In this document: positions 8,993-16,567 of the stretch, piece after piece | How the letters are laid out: the number at the start of each line of letters is the position of its first letter | How positions within the stretch are numbered: position 1 is the stretch's first letter | Origin: Micromonospora sp. CB01531 | Lineage (GTDB): Bacteria; Actinomycetota; Actinomycetes; Mycobacteriales; Micromonosporaceae | Assembly: GCF_001905095.1 (NCBI RefSeq) | Contig: NZ_LWLS01000074.1 | Location: 19,889 to 83,888 of the forward strand | Length of the DNA: 64,000 nt | Direction: 5' to 3' | The notes under the pieces: model-generated | Told to the model about the DNA's origin: nothing | The model's input: the letters and a program-made list of their open reading frames with translations, nothing else | The model's database searches: none | Made by a program: the position numbers and the translations under genes

Positions 8993-9925
8993 TCAGGCGG
9001 GCGTGATGGTCCAGTAGCCGTCGGCAGTGACCTGGACGAGCGCGGGCGCCGACAGCGGACGGACGCCGGAGTAGCCACCGATCTCGTTGACCAGCAGCCC
9101 GCCCTCGCCCGTGTCGATCGAGTAGGCGTAGACGACGAAGTTGGAATCGCCCCGACGGTGGGTGATTTTGGCGGCGGTGGCGTCGCCACCCAGCACCAGC
9201 ACGTCGTCGCCCTTACCGGAAGCCTTGCCGGTCGGGAACTTGGTGGCCATCTGGGCGATGGTCCCGATCGTCAGCGTCCAGGATCCGCTCGCCTCGATCT
9301 CGAACTGGGTGGTCAGCGAGCCGTCCTCCAGGTTGATCCACCGCTTGCCGGTGTACGAGCCGATCTCGTTGACCAGCAGGCCGTCGCCGTCACTCTTCAG
9401 CACCGTGTTGCTCGTGCACTTGCAGGTGAACTTCACGACCGACAGGTCGCTCAGTTCGCCGACCCGCACCAGGTCGTCACCGCGTCCCTTGATCACCTTC
9501 GGCTTCGGCGTCGGAGGAGCGGTGGTGGGCGCCGGTTCCGTGGTGGCAGGGGCCGCCGACGTGGGCGCAGCCGTGGTCGGCGCGGCTGTCGTCGGCGCCG
9601 TGGTGGTGGGGGCGGTGCTGCTCGGGCTGGCCGACGTGGCGGCGATGGACTGCGGCTCAGCGCCATCGTTTCCGTTGATGGCGTTGATGGCGGCGCCGCC
9701 GCAGCAGAGCGCAACGACAAGGGCGATACCACCAACGGCCCACGCGCGAGCGTTGGACCGCTTCGCGGGAGCGGCCGGGATGGGCTGGCTGAAGAGGGTG
9801 GCGTCCTGGGGTTGAGGGGCGGGCGGAGGGCCGGCGGCGGAGAGCGGGGGCGGCGCCGGTTGCGGCGGGCCACCGGCCTGGTTGGCGGGCTGGTCAGGCG
9901 GCATCGGGCTGGTGGGGTCAGTCAC
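8993..9925 (-). CDS. Membrane-anchored protein with two tandem repeats
   Basis: A 310-aa protein starting at GTG 9925, with GGAG about 7 bases upstream. Residues 1-60 are Pro/Ala-rich and cytoplasmic, followed by one membrane helix (AWAVGGIALVVALCCGGAAI, about 65-85), a Thr/Ala/Pro-rich linker with repeated TTAAPTT units, and two related domains of about 75 residues. Each domain begins GDD and contains LLVNEIG followed by SYTG or GYSG. The layout suggests an extracytoplasmic beta-sandwich pair on a stalk that might be O-glycosylated. No enzyme motif seen. It lies downstream of the lipoprotein gene behind a terminator-like hairpin, so it may have its own promoter. Function unknown. Confidence 0.75.
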   Translation of the reverse strand: MTDPTSPMPPDQPANQAGGPPQPAPPPLSAAGPPPAPQPQDATLFSQPIPAAPAKRSNARAWAVGGIALVVALCCGGAAINAINGNDGAEPQSIAATSASPSSTAPTTTAPTTAAPTTAAPTSAAPATTEPAPTTAPPTPKPKVIKGRGDDLVRVGELSDLSVVKFTCKCTSNTVLKSDGDGLLVNEIGSYTGKRWINLEDGSLTTQFEIEASGSWTLTIGTIAQMATKFPTGKASGKGDDVLVLGGDATAAKITHRRGDSNFVVYAYSIDTGEGGLLVNEIGGYSGVRPLSAPALVQVTADGYWTITPA

Positions 9926-9966
9926 GACCGTCTCCTCTGTGAACGGGAATCGGGGACGGGAAGGCT

Positions 9967-9990
9967 GGGGCGGGCGGTTGCGCCCGCCCC
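9967..9990 (-). terminator. Perfect GC hairpin after the lipoprotein gene
   Basis: GGGGCGGGCG, loop GTTG, CGCCCGCCCC: a 10-bp perfect stem with a 4-base loop starting 15 bases past the lipoprotein stop codon. There is no T-run, as is common for actinomycete terminators. It probably ends or attenuates transcription of the lipoprotein gene before the next gene at 9925. Confidence 0.7.
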
Positions 9991-10004
9991 GGCGCCTCGG
10001 TTGA

Positions 10005-10535
10005 TCAGGTGAGGGAGACCGTCACGCCGCCGGAGAACGGCGAGTCGTGCAGCTCGAGCTTGGCGAGCTTGACGTTCTTCGGGATGTCGAAGACGACGAC
10101 GCCGGTGACCTGGTTGCCGGGGTTGATGTCGTTGAGGAACGTCTCGGCGTTCTTGTTGGCGTAGATCGCGGCGCCGCCATCGGCCGAGTACTCGGTGCCG
10201 TCCGCGGCGTACGCCTTCTGGCTGCTGCCGTCGAACATCTGCGACTCCTTGCCGATGTTCTTCACGTTGATCGTGACCAGGCAGAACTGGCCCTGCGCCT
10301 TCGTGCCGACCAGGTCGGTGCCGATCTTGGCGACGCCGCACTTCGACGACTTGACGGTGAACTCGAACTTCCCGTCCCGGGCCGGCTGGCCGATCTTCGC
10401 GGTCTTCGGCTTGTCGTCGCCCTTGCCGGCGCCGGCGTCGGCCTTGCTGCCGGTGCCCTCGTCGGTGCTGCCGGCGCCGCAGCCCAGCGCGACGAGGCCG
10501 GTAGCGATCAGAGCGAGGGTCGTGGTCTTGCGCAT
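10005..10535 (-). CDS. DUF4352-type lipoprotein
   Basis: A 176-aa protein with a Sec signal (MRKT, hydrophobic run) ending in the lipobox LVALGC, so Cys19 should be lipidated and the protein anchored outside the membrane. After a Gly/Asp/Lys linker, residues 45-176 match the beta-sandwich pattern of DUF4352/telokin-like proteins: FEFTVKSSKCG...CLVTINVKNIGKE...FDIPKNVKLAKLEL. Two Cys in this domain could form a disulfide. Start supported by AGGAGGAAAACG directly before ATG. A promoter matching TTGACA-N17-TCTCAT lies at 10597-10569. Role not known; members of the group are secreted proteins of unclear function. Confidence 0.8.
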   Translation of the reverse strand: MRKTTTLALIATGLVALGCGAGSTDEGTGSKADAGAGKGDDKPKTAKIGQPARDGKFEFTVKSSKCGVAKIGTDLVGTKAQGQFCLVTINVKNIGKESQMFDGSSQKAYAADGTEYSADGGAAIYANKNAETFLNDINPGNQVTGVVVFDIPKNVKLAKLELHDSPFSGGVTVSLT

Positions 10536-10568
10536 CGTTTTCCTCCTGCTGTGAACGTTGCGGCGTCA

Positions 10569-10597
10569 ATGAGAGCATCATCTGTGAACACTGTCAA
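10569..10597 (-). promoter_or_regulatory. Promoter of the lipoprotein gene
   Basis: On the minus strand a perfect -35 TTGACA (10597-10592) is separated by exactly 17 bases from TCTCAT (10574-10569), a 4-of-6 match to TATAAT. It sits about 35 bases upstream of the start codon, with AGGAGG between. The -35 box overlaps the TGTGAAC...GTCAAC element of the divergent methylase gene, so both genes may respond to the same DNA-binding protein. Confidence 0.5.
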
Positions 10598-10634
10598 CGC
10601 ACATGATGCTTGACAGGTGTGACACACTCCGAAC
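10583..10634 (+). promoter_or_regulatory. Putative operator/leader of HTH-methylase A
   Basis: TGTGAACACTGTCAAC (10583-10598) differs at only 2 of 16 positions from TGTGAACCCTGTAAAC upstream of methylase B. Both leaders then end with GTGTGACA, 4-6 bases, CCGAAC and the start codon. Within this copy CACTGTCAACGCA and TGCTTGACAGGTG form an imperfect inverted repeat around CATGA. Conservation of non-coding sequence between two paralogous genes with N-terminal DNA-binding domains suggests autoregulation. No Shine-Dalgarno is seen before the GTG, so the transcript may be leaderless. Confidence 0.6.
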
Positions 10635-12587
10635 GTGCAGGAGACCCCGACCATCACGGCGGCGGAGATCGCCCGGCTCGCCGGGGTCGGTCGCGCCGCG
10701 GTCAGCAACTGGCGCAAACGGCACGGCGACTTCCCCGCCCCGGTGGGCGGCACCCCGGCGAGCCCCGAGTTCGACCTCATCCAGGTCGAGCAGTGGCTCC
10801 GCGACCAGGGAAAACTGCCCGAACTTGCCACCGCCGACCGGCTCTGGCAGCGCCTCGCTGCCGCAAGCCAGTCACCGGCCGCCGGCCTGGCCGCCGTGGG
10901 CGCCCTGCTCCTGGCTCGGCAACGCGGCAAACGCCCCGACCGATCAGCAGGTCCGCAGCTCACGCCGCTGCTACCCGACATCGACGCGCTCGCCGGCGAA
11001 CTCGGACCGCAGGGCGCCTTCGACGCGCTGTGGCAACGGTTCTCCGCCCCCGGACCCGGCCGACTCTTCGCCACCCCCGACGACCTGGCCGACCTCATGG
11101 TCGGGCTCGCCGGTGTCGGCGGCGGCTCCGTCCTCGACCCGGCCGCCGGTTCCGGCGCCGTCCTCCGCGCTGCCGCCCGCGCCGGCTGCACCTCGGCGCA
11201 CGGGCAGGAGATCGACGAGGACCTTGCCCGGCTCGCCGGACTGTGGCTGGCCCTGCGCGACGTTCAAGGGGAGCTGTCCACCGGCGACTCACTACGTGCG
11301 GACGCCTTCGCCGGACGCACCTTCGACGCCGTGGTCTGCAACCCGCCCTTCGGAGCCACCAACTGGGGCGACGAGGAACTCGGTCACGACCCACGCTGGA
11401 TCGTCGGCACCACTCCGCGCACCGAACCCGAACTGGCCTGGGCCCAGCACGCCCTCGCCCACCTGCGCGCCGGTGCCCACGCTGTCCTGTTGATGCCACC
11501 CACTGTCGCCAGCCGCCGCGCCGGCCGGCGCATCCGCGCCGAACTGCTCCGCCGCGGCGCCCTACGCGCCGTTATCGCACTCCCGCCCGGCGTGGCCGCG
11601 CCGCACGGCGTACCCCTGCACCTGTGGGTCTTGCGACGGCCCGCGCCTGAGGCTCCGCCACCCGCGCGAACGTTGCTGATCGACGCCGCCGCCGGCGATG
11701 TCGCCACGAACTACCCGCGGATCCTCGGCACGTGGCGGTCCTTTGCCGCCGCACCGGACGCCGACGTCGAGGAAGCCGGCTTCGCCCGGGCCGTCCCGGT
11801 GATCGAGCTGCTCGACGAAGAGGTCGACCTCACCCCCGCACGCCGCCAGCCCGCCATCGGGGGCGAGGCCACCGGAGAGCATCTGGTACGCACCCAAGAG
11901 CGCCTGGCCGCCATCGTCGGCGACCTTCCGGCGATGATGCCGCAGGTCACGCCGGCGCCCGCCGAGCAGTCGTCCTCGCCGATCCTGACCGTCGCCGAAC
12001 TCGCCAAAGTCGGCGCGTTGCAGCTGATCGGCCCGCTGCGCCCGACAACAGGCCGGCACACTGAAGACGAGCCGGAGACAACCGACGAAACCGCAGTGCT
12101 CACCGCCCGCGACGTCGTGGAAGGAGCCGCTCCTTCCATAGGCAGAGTTGCGGGTCAACCCGTCCGGCTCGCCGAGGGTGACGTGGTGGTGCCGATACAT
12201 GCCAGTCGACTCACCGCCCGAGTCATCACCGACGAGAAAGCCCTCCTGGGCCCCAACCTATACCTCCTGCGGCCCAACCCTGCCGCGCTGGATTCGTGGT
12301 TTCTCGCCGGCCAGCTGCGCACCTCGGCGAACGAGAAGCAGACGTCGAGCCTGTCCGGGACATTGCGCTTCGACATCCGCAGAGCACAGGTCCGCCGGCT
12401 ACCGCTGGACGAGCAGCGGATACACGGGGAGACGTTCCGGCGGCTGGACGCCTTTGAGTCGGCAATCCGACAGGTGGCGGAGCTCGGGGCGGAACTCGCC
12501 CAGCTGTCAACGGATGGACTGGCGCGAGGCGACCTCACGCCGGGCGCCCGGCGCCGAGACCAGCGCAAACCGCCGGACGGGCACTAG
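10635..12587 (+). CDS. HTH-domain N6-adenine DNA methylase A (HsdM-like, 650 aa)
   Basis: Residues 8-30 (ITAAEIARLAGVGRAAVSNW) form a MerR/phage-repressor-like helix-turn-helix with WRKRHGDFP after it. The methylase core follows with SAM-binding DPAAGSGA (168-175) and catalytic NPPF (236-239), the motif order of N6_Mtase/HsdM proteins. The C-terminal part (about 430-620) resembles a single target-recognition-like half. No HsdS or HsdR is adjacent, so this is not an ordinary type I system. GTG start at 10635, matching the start of paralogue B by alignment of leaders. A Ser/Thr kinase and the DISARM-like genes follow on the same strand after 99 bases. It probably methylates host DNA for self-marking and may bind its own promoter (inference). 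Confidence 0.8.
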   Translation: MQETPTITAAEIARLAGVGRAAVSNWRKRHGDFPAPVGGTPASPEFDLIQVEQWLRDQGKLPELATADRLWQRLAAASQSPAAGLAAVGALLLARQRGKRPDRSAGPQLTPLLPDIDALAGELGPQGAFDALWQRFSAPGPGRLFATPDDLADLMVGLAGVGGGSVLDPAAGSGAVLRAAARAGCTSAHGQEIDEDLARLAGLWLALRDVQGELSTGDSLRADAFAGRTFDAVVCNPPFGATNWGDEELGHDPRWIVGTTPRTEPELAWAQHALAHLRAGAHAVLLMPPTVASRRAGRRIRAELLRRGALRAVIALPPGVAAPHGVPLHLWVLRRPAPEAPPPARTLLIDAAAGDVATNYPRILGTWRSFAAAPDADVEEAGFARAVPVIELLDEEVDLTPARRQPAIGGEATGEHLVRTQERLAAIVGDLPAMMPQVTPAPAEQSSSPILTVAELAKVGALQLIGPLRPTTGRHTEDEPETTDETAVLTARDVVEGAAPSIGRVAGQPVRLAEGDVVVPIHASRLTARVITDEKALLGPNLYLLRPNPAALDSWFLAGQLRTSANEKQTSSLSGTLRFDIRRAQVRRLPLDEQRIHGETFRRLDAFESAIRQVAELGAELAQLSTDGLARGDLTPGARRRDQRKPPDGH

Positions 12588-12686
12588 CCGCATGATCGTC
12601 CAACGTTGTACGGTCATGCGTCCGCCAGGTGTGGGGCCGATACGGCGGGCAGCAACTTCAGACGGGTGTCATCGTGAGGGGGCGGG

Positions 12687-13751
12687 ATGACGCTGGGCAC
12701 CATTGGTGGCTTCGAGTTGATCAAGCCACTCGGGTCGGGCGGTATGGGCGACGTGTTCTTCGCCGTCTCCCCGACCGCCGACCGGGTCGCACTCAAGGTG
12801 ATCAAGCAGCACCTCATCTCGGCGCCGACCGTCCGCGAACGGTTCGCCGCCGAGGTGGAAAACCTCAAGCTGGTCTTCGGCTCCCGGGTGGCCCGCTTCG
12901 AGGACGCCGACCCCTACGCCGACCCTGCCTGGCTCGCGGTGGAGTACGTGCCCGGTGCCACCCTGCGCCAGCACGTCGACGCCCGGGGAGCGATGCCACT
13001 ACCGGTGGCGGCCATGACCGGCGCGATGCTCGCCGACGGGCTGGCCCGGGTGCACCAAGCCGGCCTCCTGCACCGCGACCTCAAGCCACAGAACATCATC
13101 CTCAGCCCGGACGGACCGAAGCTCATCGACTTCGGCCTGGCGATCCTGATCGGACGAGACGAATACCTCACCCAGACGGGAGAAATGGTCGGCACGCCCG
13201 CCTACATGGCTCCCGAGCAGGTGCGCGGCGAGCGGGAGCTGACCGCGGCGGTGGACATCTACGGCCTCGCCGCGACCCTCGTCTTCGCCCTCACCGGGCA
13301 CGGCCTCTACCCGTCGACGAACTCCTGGAACCTGCTCCTGCGCATCAGCGAGCCGACCGATCTGCCGGACCTGGCGGACGTGCCGGGCGAACTGATCGGA
13401 CTGCTCGGCGCGATGCTCGCCTACGACCCGAGTGCCCGGCCCGCACTCGACGACGTCCGCGCCCGCCTGCTCGCGGTAGCCACCGCGACCAGCGGCAAGA
13501 GCATCCTCGAGCTGCGGCACGAAGTCGCCGAGCTCACCTACGACGGCGGCACCGAGCTGGGCGTTCCGCCCGCCCTGCAGGATCCGAAGCAGGACCCGGA
13601 ATCCGCCACGGTCGTCGAGGACGAGACCAGCCCAGAGCCGGATACCACCCCGACCAAGGCCGACCCGGAACGAGTCGCCGACCAGCGCGTCGACGTCAGC
13701 TGGCTGGTCGACAAGATCCGCCGCCAGTACGCCCGCCGCTCGACCCTGTAG
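12687..13751 (+). CDS. Ser/Thr protein kinase 1 (PknB-type, soluble)
   Basis: A 354-aa protein with the complete kinase signature: Gly-loop GSGGMG (16-21), Lys37 in VALKV, catalytic HRDLKPQN (129-136), DFG (148-150) and the GTPAYMAPE activation segment (about 163-171). It therefore should be an active Hanks-type kinase. The last 75 residues are acidic and Pro/Glu/Asp-rich, with no membrane helix and no PASTA domain, so it is cytosolic. A Shine-Dalgarno GAGGGGG precedes ATG 12687. The DrmD-like helicase gene begins 14 bases after its stop, so kinase and helicase are co-transcribed. Substrates are unknown; neighbouring helicases or methylases are obvious candidates. Confidence 0.88.
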   Translation: MTLGTIGGFELIKPLGSGGMGDVFFAVSPTADRVALKVIKQHLISAPTVRERFAAEVENLKLVFGSRVARFEDADPYADPAWLAVEYVPGATLRQHVDARGAMPLPVAAMTGAMLADGLARVHQAGLLHRDLKPQNIILSPDGPKLIDFGLAILIGRDEYLTQTGEMVGTPAYMAPEQVRGERELTAAVDIYGLAATLVFALTGHGLYPSTNSWNLLLRISEPTDLPDLADVPGELIGLLGAMLAYDPSARPALDDVRARLLAVATATSGKSILELRHEVAELTYDGGTELGVPPALQDPKQDPESATVVEDETSPEPDTTPTKADPERVADQRVDVSWLVDKIRRQYARRSTL

Positions 13752-13765
13752 GAAGGCTCCACCAG

Positions 13766-16567
13766 ATGACCACCTCCCAGGACGCCACCTTCGCCCCGGG
13801 CTCCCGCATCGTCGTACGCGACGAGGAGTGGCTGGTCCGCAGCGTCAAGACCGGCACGGCGGACGGCACCATGATCAAGGCCGTCGGCGTGTCCGAGTTC
13901 GTGCAGGACGTCGAGGCGACCTTCTTCACCGCCCTCGAAGACATCACGCCGCTGGTCCCCGAGGAAACGGAACTGGTCCCTGACCACTCGTCGCGGTTCC
14001 GGCAGAGCAGGCTCTTCCTGGAAGCGGTGCTGCGGCGCACTCCGCTACCCCGCACCGAGCGCGGCCTGGCCCTGGCCGACCGGTTCCTGCTCGACCCGCT
14101 GACCTACCAGCAGCGCCCGGTCGAACTGGCACTGTCCGGCCTGCGACCGCGGATCCTGCTCGCCGACGTGGTCGGCCTGGGCAAGACCCTGGAAATCGGG
14201 CTGATCCTCGCCGAGCTGATCCGCCGGGGCCGAGGCGAACGAATCCTGGTCGTCTCCCCGCAGCAGGTGCTCGAGCAGTTCCAGCGGGAGCTGTGGACCC
14301 GCTTCGCTATCCCCCTCGTTCGGCTCGACTCGACCGGCATCCAGCGCATCCAGCAGGAGATCCCCGCCGGGCGGAACCCGTTCACCTACTTCAAGCGGGC
14401 CATCATCTCCGTCGACACGCTGAAGGACGCCGGGCAGTTCGGCCACCACCTTGACGCCACCACCTGGGACGTCGTCGTCATCGACGAGTCGCACAACCTC
14501 ATCAACAAAGGCACTCAGCGCAACGAGCTGGCCCGCCGGCTCGCCGCGAAGACCGACGCGCTGCTGCTGGCCAGCGCCACCCCACACAACGGCGACAAAG
14601 ACTCCTTCGCACAGCTGATCTCGCTGCTCGACCCGGCGGCCATCGCCAACGAGAAGGACTACGACGCCAAGGACATCGCCCACCTCTACCTGCGCCGCAC
14701 GAAGATGAGCCCCGAGGTACGCGACCAGATCGGCGACCGCTGGGCCGACCGCGGCCCGTCCCAGGCGGTGCACTGCCAGGCCAGCCCGCCCGAGGAGCAG
14801 ATCTTCGACGAGCTGACCGACGTGTGGCTGGCCGGCAAATGGAGCGACGAGGCGATCACCGGCCAGCACCGGCTTTTCCCGTACACCCTGCTGAAGTCCT
14901 TCCTCTCCTCCCACCGTGCCCTGCACGAGACGGTGACCAACCGGCGCAAGAAGGCCACCGGTGCCGAGCGGGCGGCGCTCGATCGGCTCGCGGAACTCAC
15001 CTCCGCGATGACCGACCGGGCCTCCAGCAAGCTGCAGAAACTGGTCGAGGAGCTCAAGAAGATCGGGGTCGGTAAGGGCAGTAACACCCGGGCGGTGGTG
15101 TTCTCCGAGCGAGTGCCGACCATCAAATGGCTCGCCGACGCCGTTCCCGCCATGCTCGGCCTCAAGCCGAACGCCGTACGGGTCCTGCACGGCGGCGTCG
15201 CCGACATCGACGAGCAGAAGATCCTGCAGGAGTTCGAGCTGGCCGGCAGCGAGGTGCGGCTGCTGTTCACCGGCGACGTCGCCTCCGAGGGCGTCAACCT
15301 GCACCAGCAGTGCCACCACCTGATCCACTACGACATCCCGTGGAGCCTGATCCGCATCGAGCAGCGCAACGGCCGCATCGACCGCTACGGGCAGAAGCAC
15401 CAGCCCCAGTTCCGCGCGCTCATCCTCACCTCCGACCGCGAGGACGCCAAGGACGACCGGACCGTCTCCGAAAAGCTGCTGAAGCGCGAGGAAGTCGCCC
15501 ACCGCAGCCTCGGCAGCGTCGAAGCCGCCACCGGCCTTTACGACGCCAAGGCCGAGGAGGACCGGCTGGTCCGCGACCTGCTCAACGGCAAGACCGTCGA
15601 CGAATCCTACGAAGCCGTCCACGCCGAGATCGACGTGATGGCCGACCTCTTCGGCGAGGTCGGCACCGCCCCCGTCGCCGCTGATATCGCGCGGGCCCGG
15701 GTGCCGAAGCTGTTCGACTCCACCCGCGACTTCGTCGACGCAGCCCTGCACGAAATCTACGAAGACCGGCCCGAGGACCACATCGACCTGCGCCGCGAGG
15801 ACGAACTGCTGACCTTCCTCGCCCCCGACGACCTGGTCCACCGGCTCACCGACCTGCCCCGCTCCTACCTGCGCGCCCACGGCGAAGGCGAAGACCTTCG
15901 GCTCAAGGTCACCTTCGACCGCACCCTCGCCCAACGCAAACTCGACCAGGCCCGGCAGAGCAAGACACCGATGTGGCCTGAGATCGCCTTCCTCAGCGAC
16001 GTCCACCCGATGGTCGACTGGCTGGTCGACAAGGTGCTCATCCGCCTCGGCCGCCAGCAGGCCCCGGTGCTCACCGCCGACGTGGCCACCCCGACCTACC
16101 TGATCCAGGGCGTCTACGCCAACCGCCTCGGCCAGCCGACCGTGGTGCAGTGGATGGCCGTCTCCGGCCTGCCCGTGGCGCCGGAGATCCGGCCCATGGA
16201 CGTGGCACTCCGCGAGGCCAACGTCGACCCGTCGATGGTCAACCGCGCGGAAGCGATCGCGCTCGAACCGCTCAGCCAGCTCCTGCCGCAGGCCGTTCAG
16301 GTGGCCCGGGAGTACCTGGAGGGCAAGCGCGACGAGTGGGCCGCGGCCAACGCCGAGCCGTTGGAGAAGTACCGCCAGCAGCTGACCCATTTCCAGCAGG
16401 CCAGCATCTTCGACGAGTTGCCCGCGCCGCACCGCGAGAAGCGCCGCCAGCGCGTGCAGACCACCGTCCAGGAGCAGCACGATCTGCTCGACCGCCTGGA
16501 AACCGCCGGCGACCCGCTGCTGCGGGTGCTCGCCGTCCTCGTACCGTCCCCGGAGAGTGCAGCATGA
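13766..16567 (+). CDS. drmD-like: SNF2-family helicase, DISARM DrmD-like (933 aa)
   Basis: ATG 13766 was chosen because AGGAAGG precedes it and the protein then begins cleanly; upstream frame is kinase antiframe. Motifs: Walker A VVGLGKT (135-141), DESH box (240-243), SATPHNG motif III, and C-terminal motifs V/VI in TGDVASEGVNLHQQCH and IEQRNGRIDRYGQ. This is the SNF2/HepA helicase-translocase pattern. Size, N-terminal OB-like start and immediate coupling to a giant adenine methylase match the DrmD-DrmMI pair of class 1 DISARM, a restriction-modification-like phage defence system. Its stop overlaps the methylase start (ATGA). Expected activity: ATP-driven DNA translocation. DrmD assignment is by architecture and context. 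Confidence 0.82.
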   Translation: MTTSQDATFAPGSRIVVRDEEWLVRSVKTGTADGTMIKAVGVSEFVQDVEATFFTALEDITPLVPEETELVPDHSSRFRQSRLFLEAVLRRTPLPRTERGLALADRFLLDPLTYQQRPVELALSGLRPRILLADVVGLGKTLEIGLILAELIRRGRGERILVVSPQQVLEQFQRELWTRFAIPLVRLDSTGIQRIQQEIPAGRNPFTYFKRAIISVDTLKDAGQFGHHLDATTWDVVVIDESHNLINKGTQRNELARRLAAKTDALLLASATPHNGDKDSFAQLISLLDPAAIANEKDYDAKDIAHLYLRRTKMSPEVRDQIGDRWADRGPSQAVHCQASPPEEQIFDELTDVWLAGKWSDEAITGQHRLFPYTLLKSFLSSHRALHETVTNRRKKATGAERAALDRLAELTSAMTDRASSKLQKLVEELKKIGVGKGSNTRAVVFSERVPTIKWLADAVPAMLGLKPNAVRVLHGGVADIDEQKILQEFELAGSEVRLLFTGDVASEGVNLHQQCHHLIHYDIPWSLIRIEQRNGRIDRYGQKHQPQFRALILTSDREDAKDDRTVSEKLLKREEVAHRSLGSVEAATGLYDAKAEEDRLVRDLLNGKTVDESYEAVHAEIDVMADLFGEVGTAPVAADIARARVPKLFDSTRDFVDAALHEIYEDRPEDHIDLRREDELLTFLAPDDLVHRLTDLPRSYLRAHGEGEDLRLKVTFDRTLAQRKLDQARQSKTPMWPEIAFLSDVHPMVDWLVDKVLIRLGRQQAPVLTADVATPTYLIQGVYANRLGQPTVVQWMAVSGLPVAPEIRPMDVALREANVDPSMVNRAEAIALEPLSQLLPQAVQVAREYLEGKRDEWAAANAEPLEKYRQQLTHFQQASIFDELPAPHREKRRQRVQTTVQEQHDLLDRLETAGDPLLRVLAVLVPSPESAA

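Noticed and set aside
8875..9189. N-terminal extension of the ATPase reading frame
   Set aside because: Ser/Thr/Pro/Arg-rich and runs into the neighbouring gene; ATG 8874 has a perfect GGAGG at the right distance.
10610..10615. TTGACA as -35 box for methylase A on the plus strand
   Set aside because: The -10 position would fall on the start codon and does not resemble TATAAT; the minus-strand TTGACA for the lipoprotein gene fits better.
10635..12587. Calling methylase A the HsdM of a type I restriction system
   Set aside because: No HsdS or HsdR gene nearby, and the HTH N-terminus is not typical of HsdM.
14045..16480. 811-codon open frame antisense to the SNF2 helicase gene
   Set aside because: Typical high-GC shadow: Gly/Val/Asp-rich text with no motifs, while the plus frame has complete helicase motifs.
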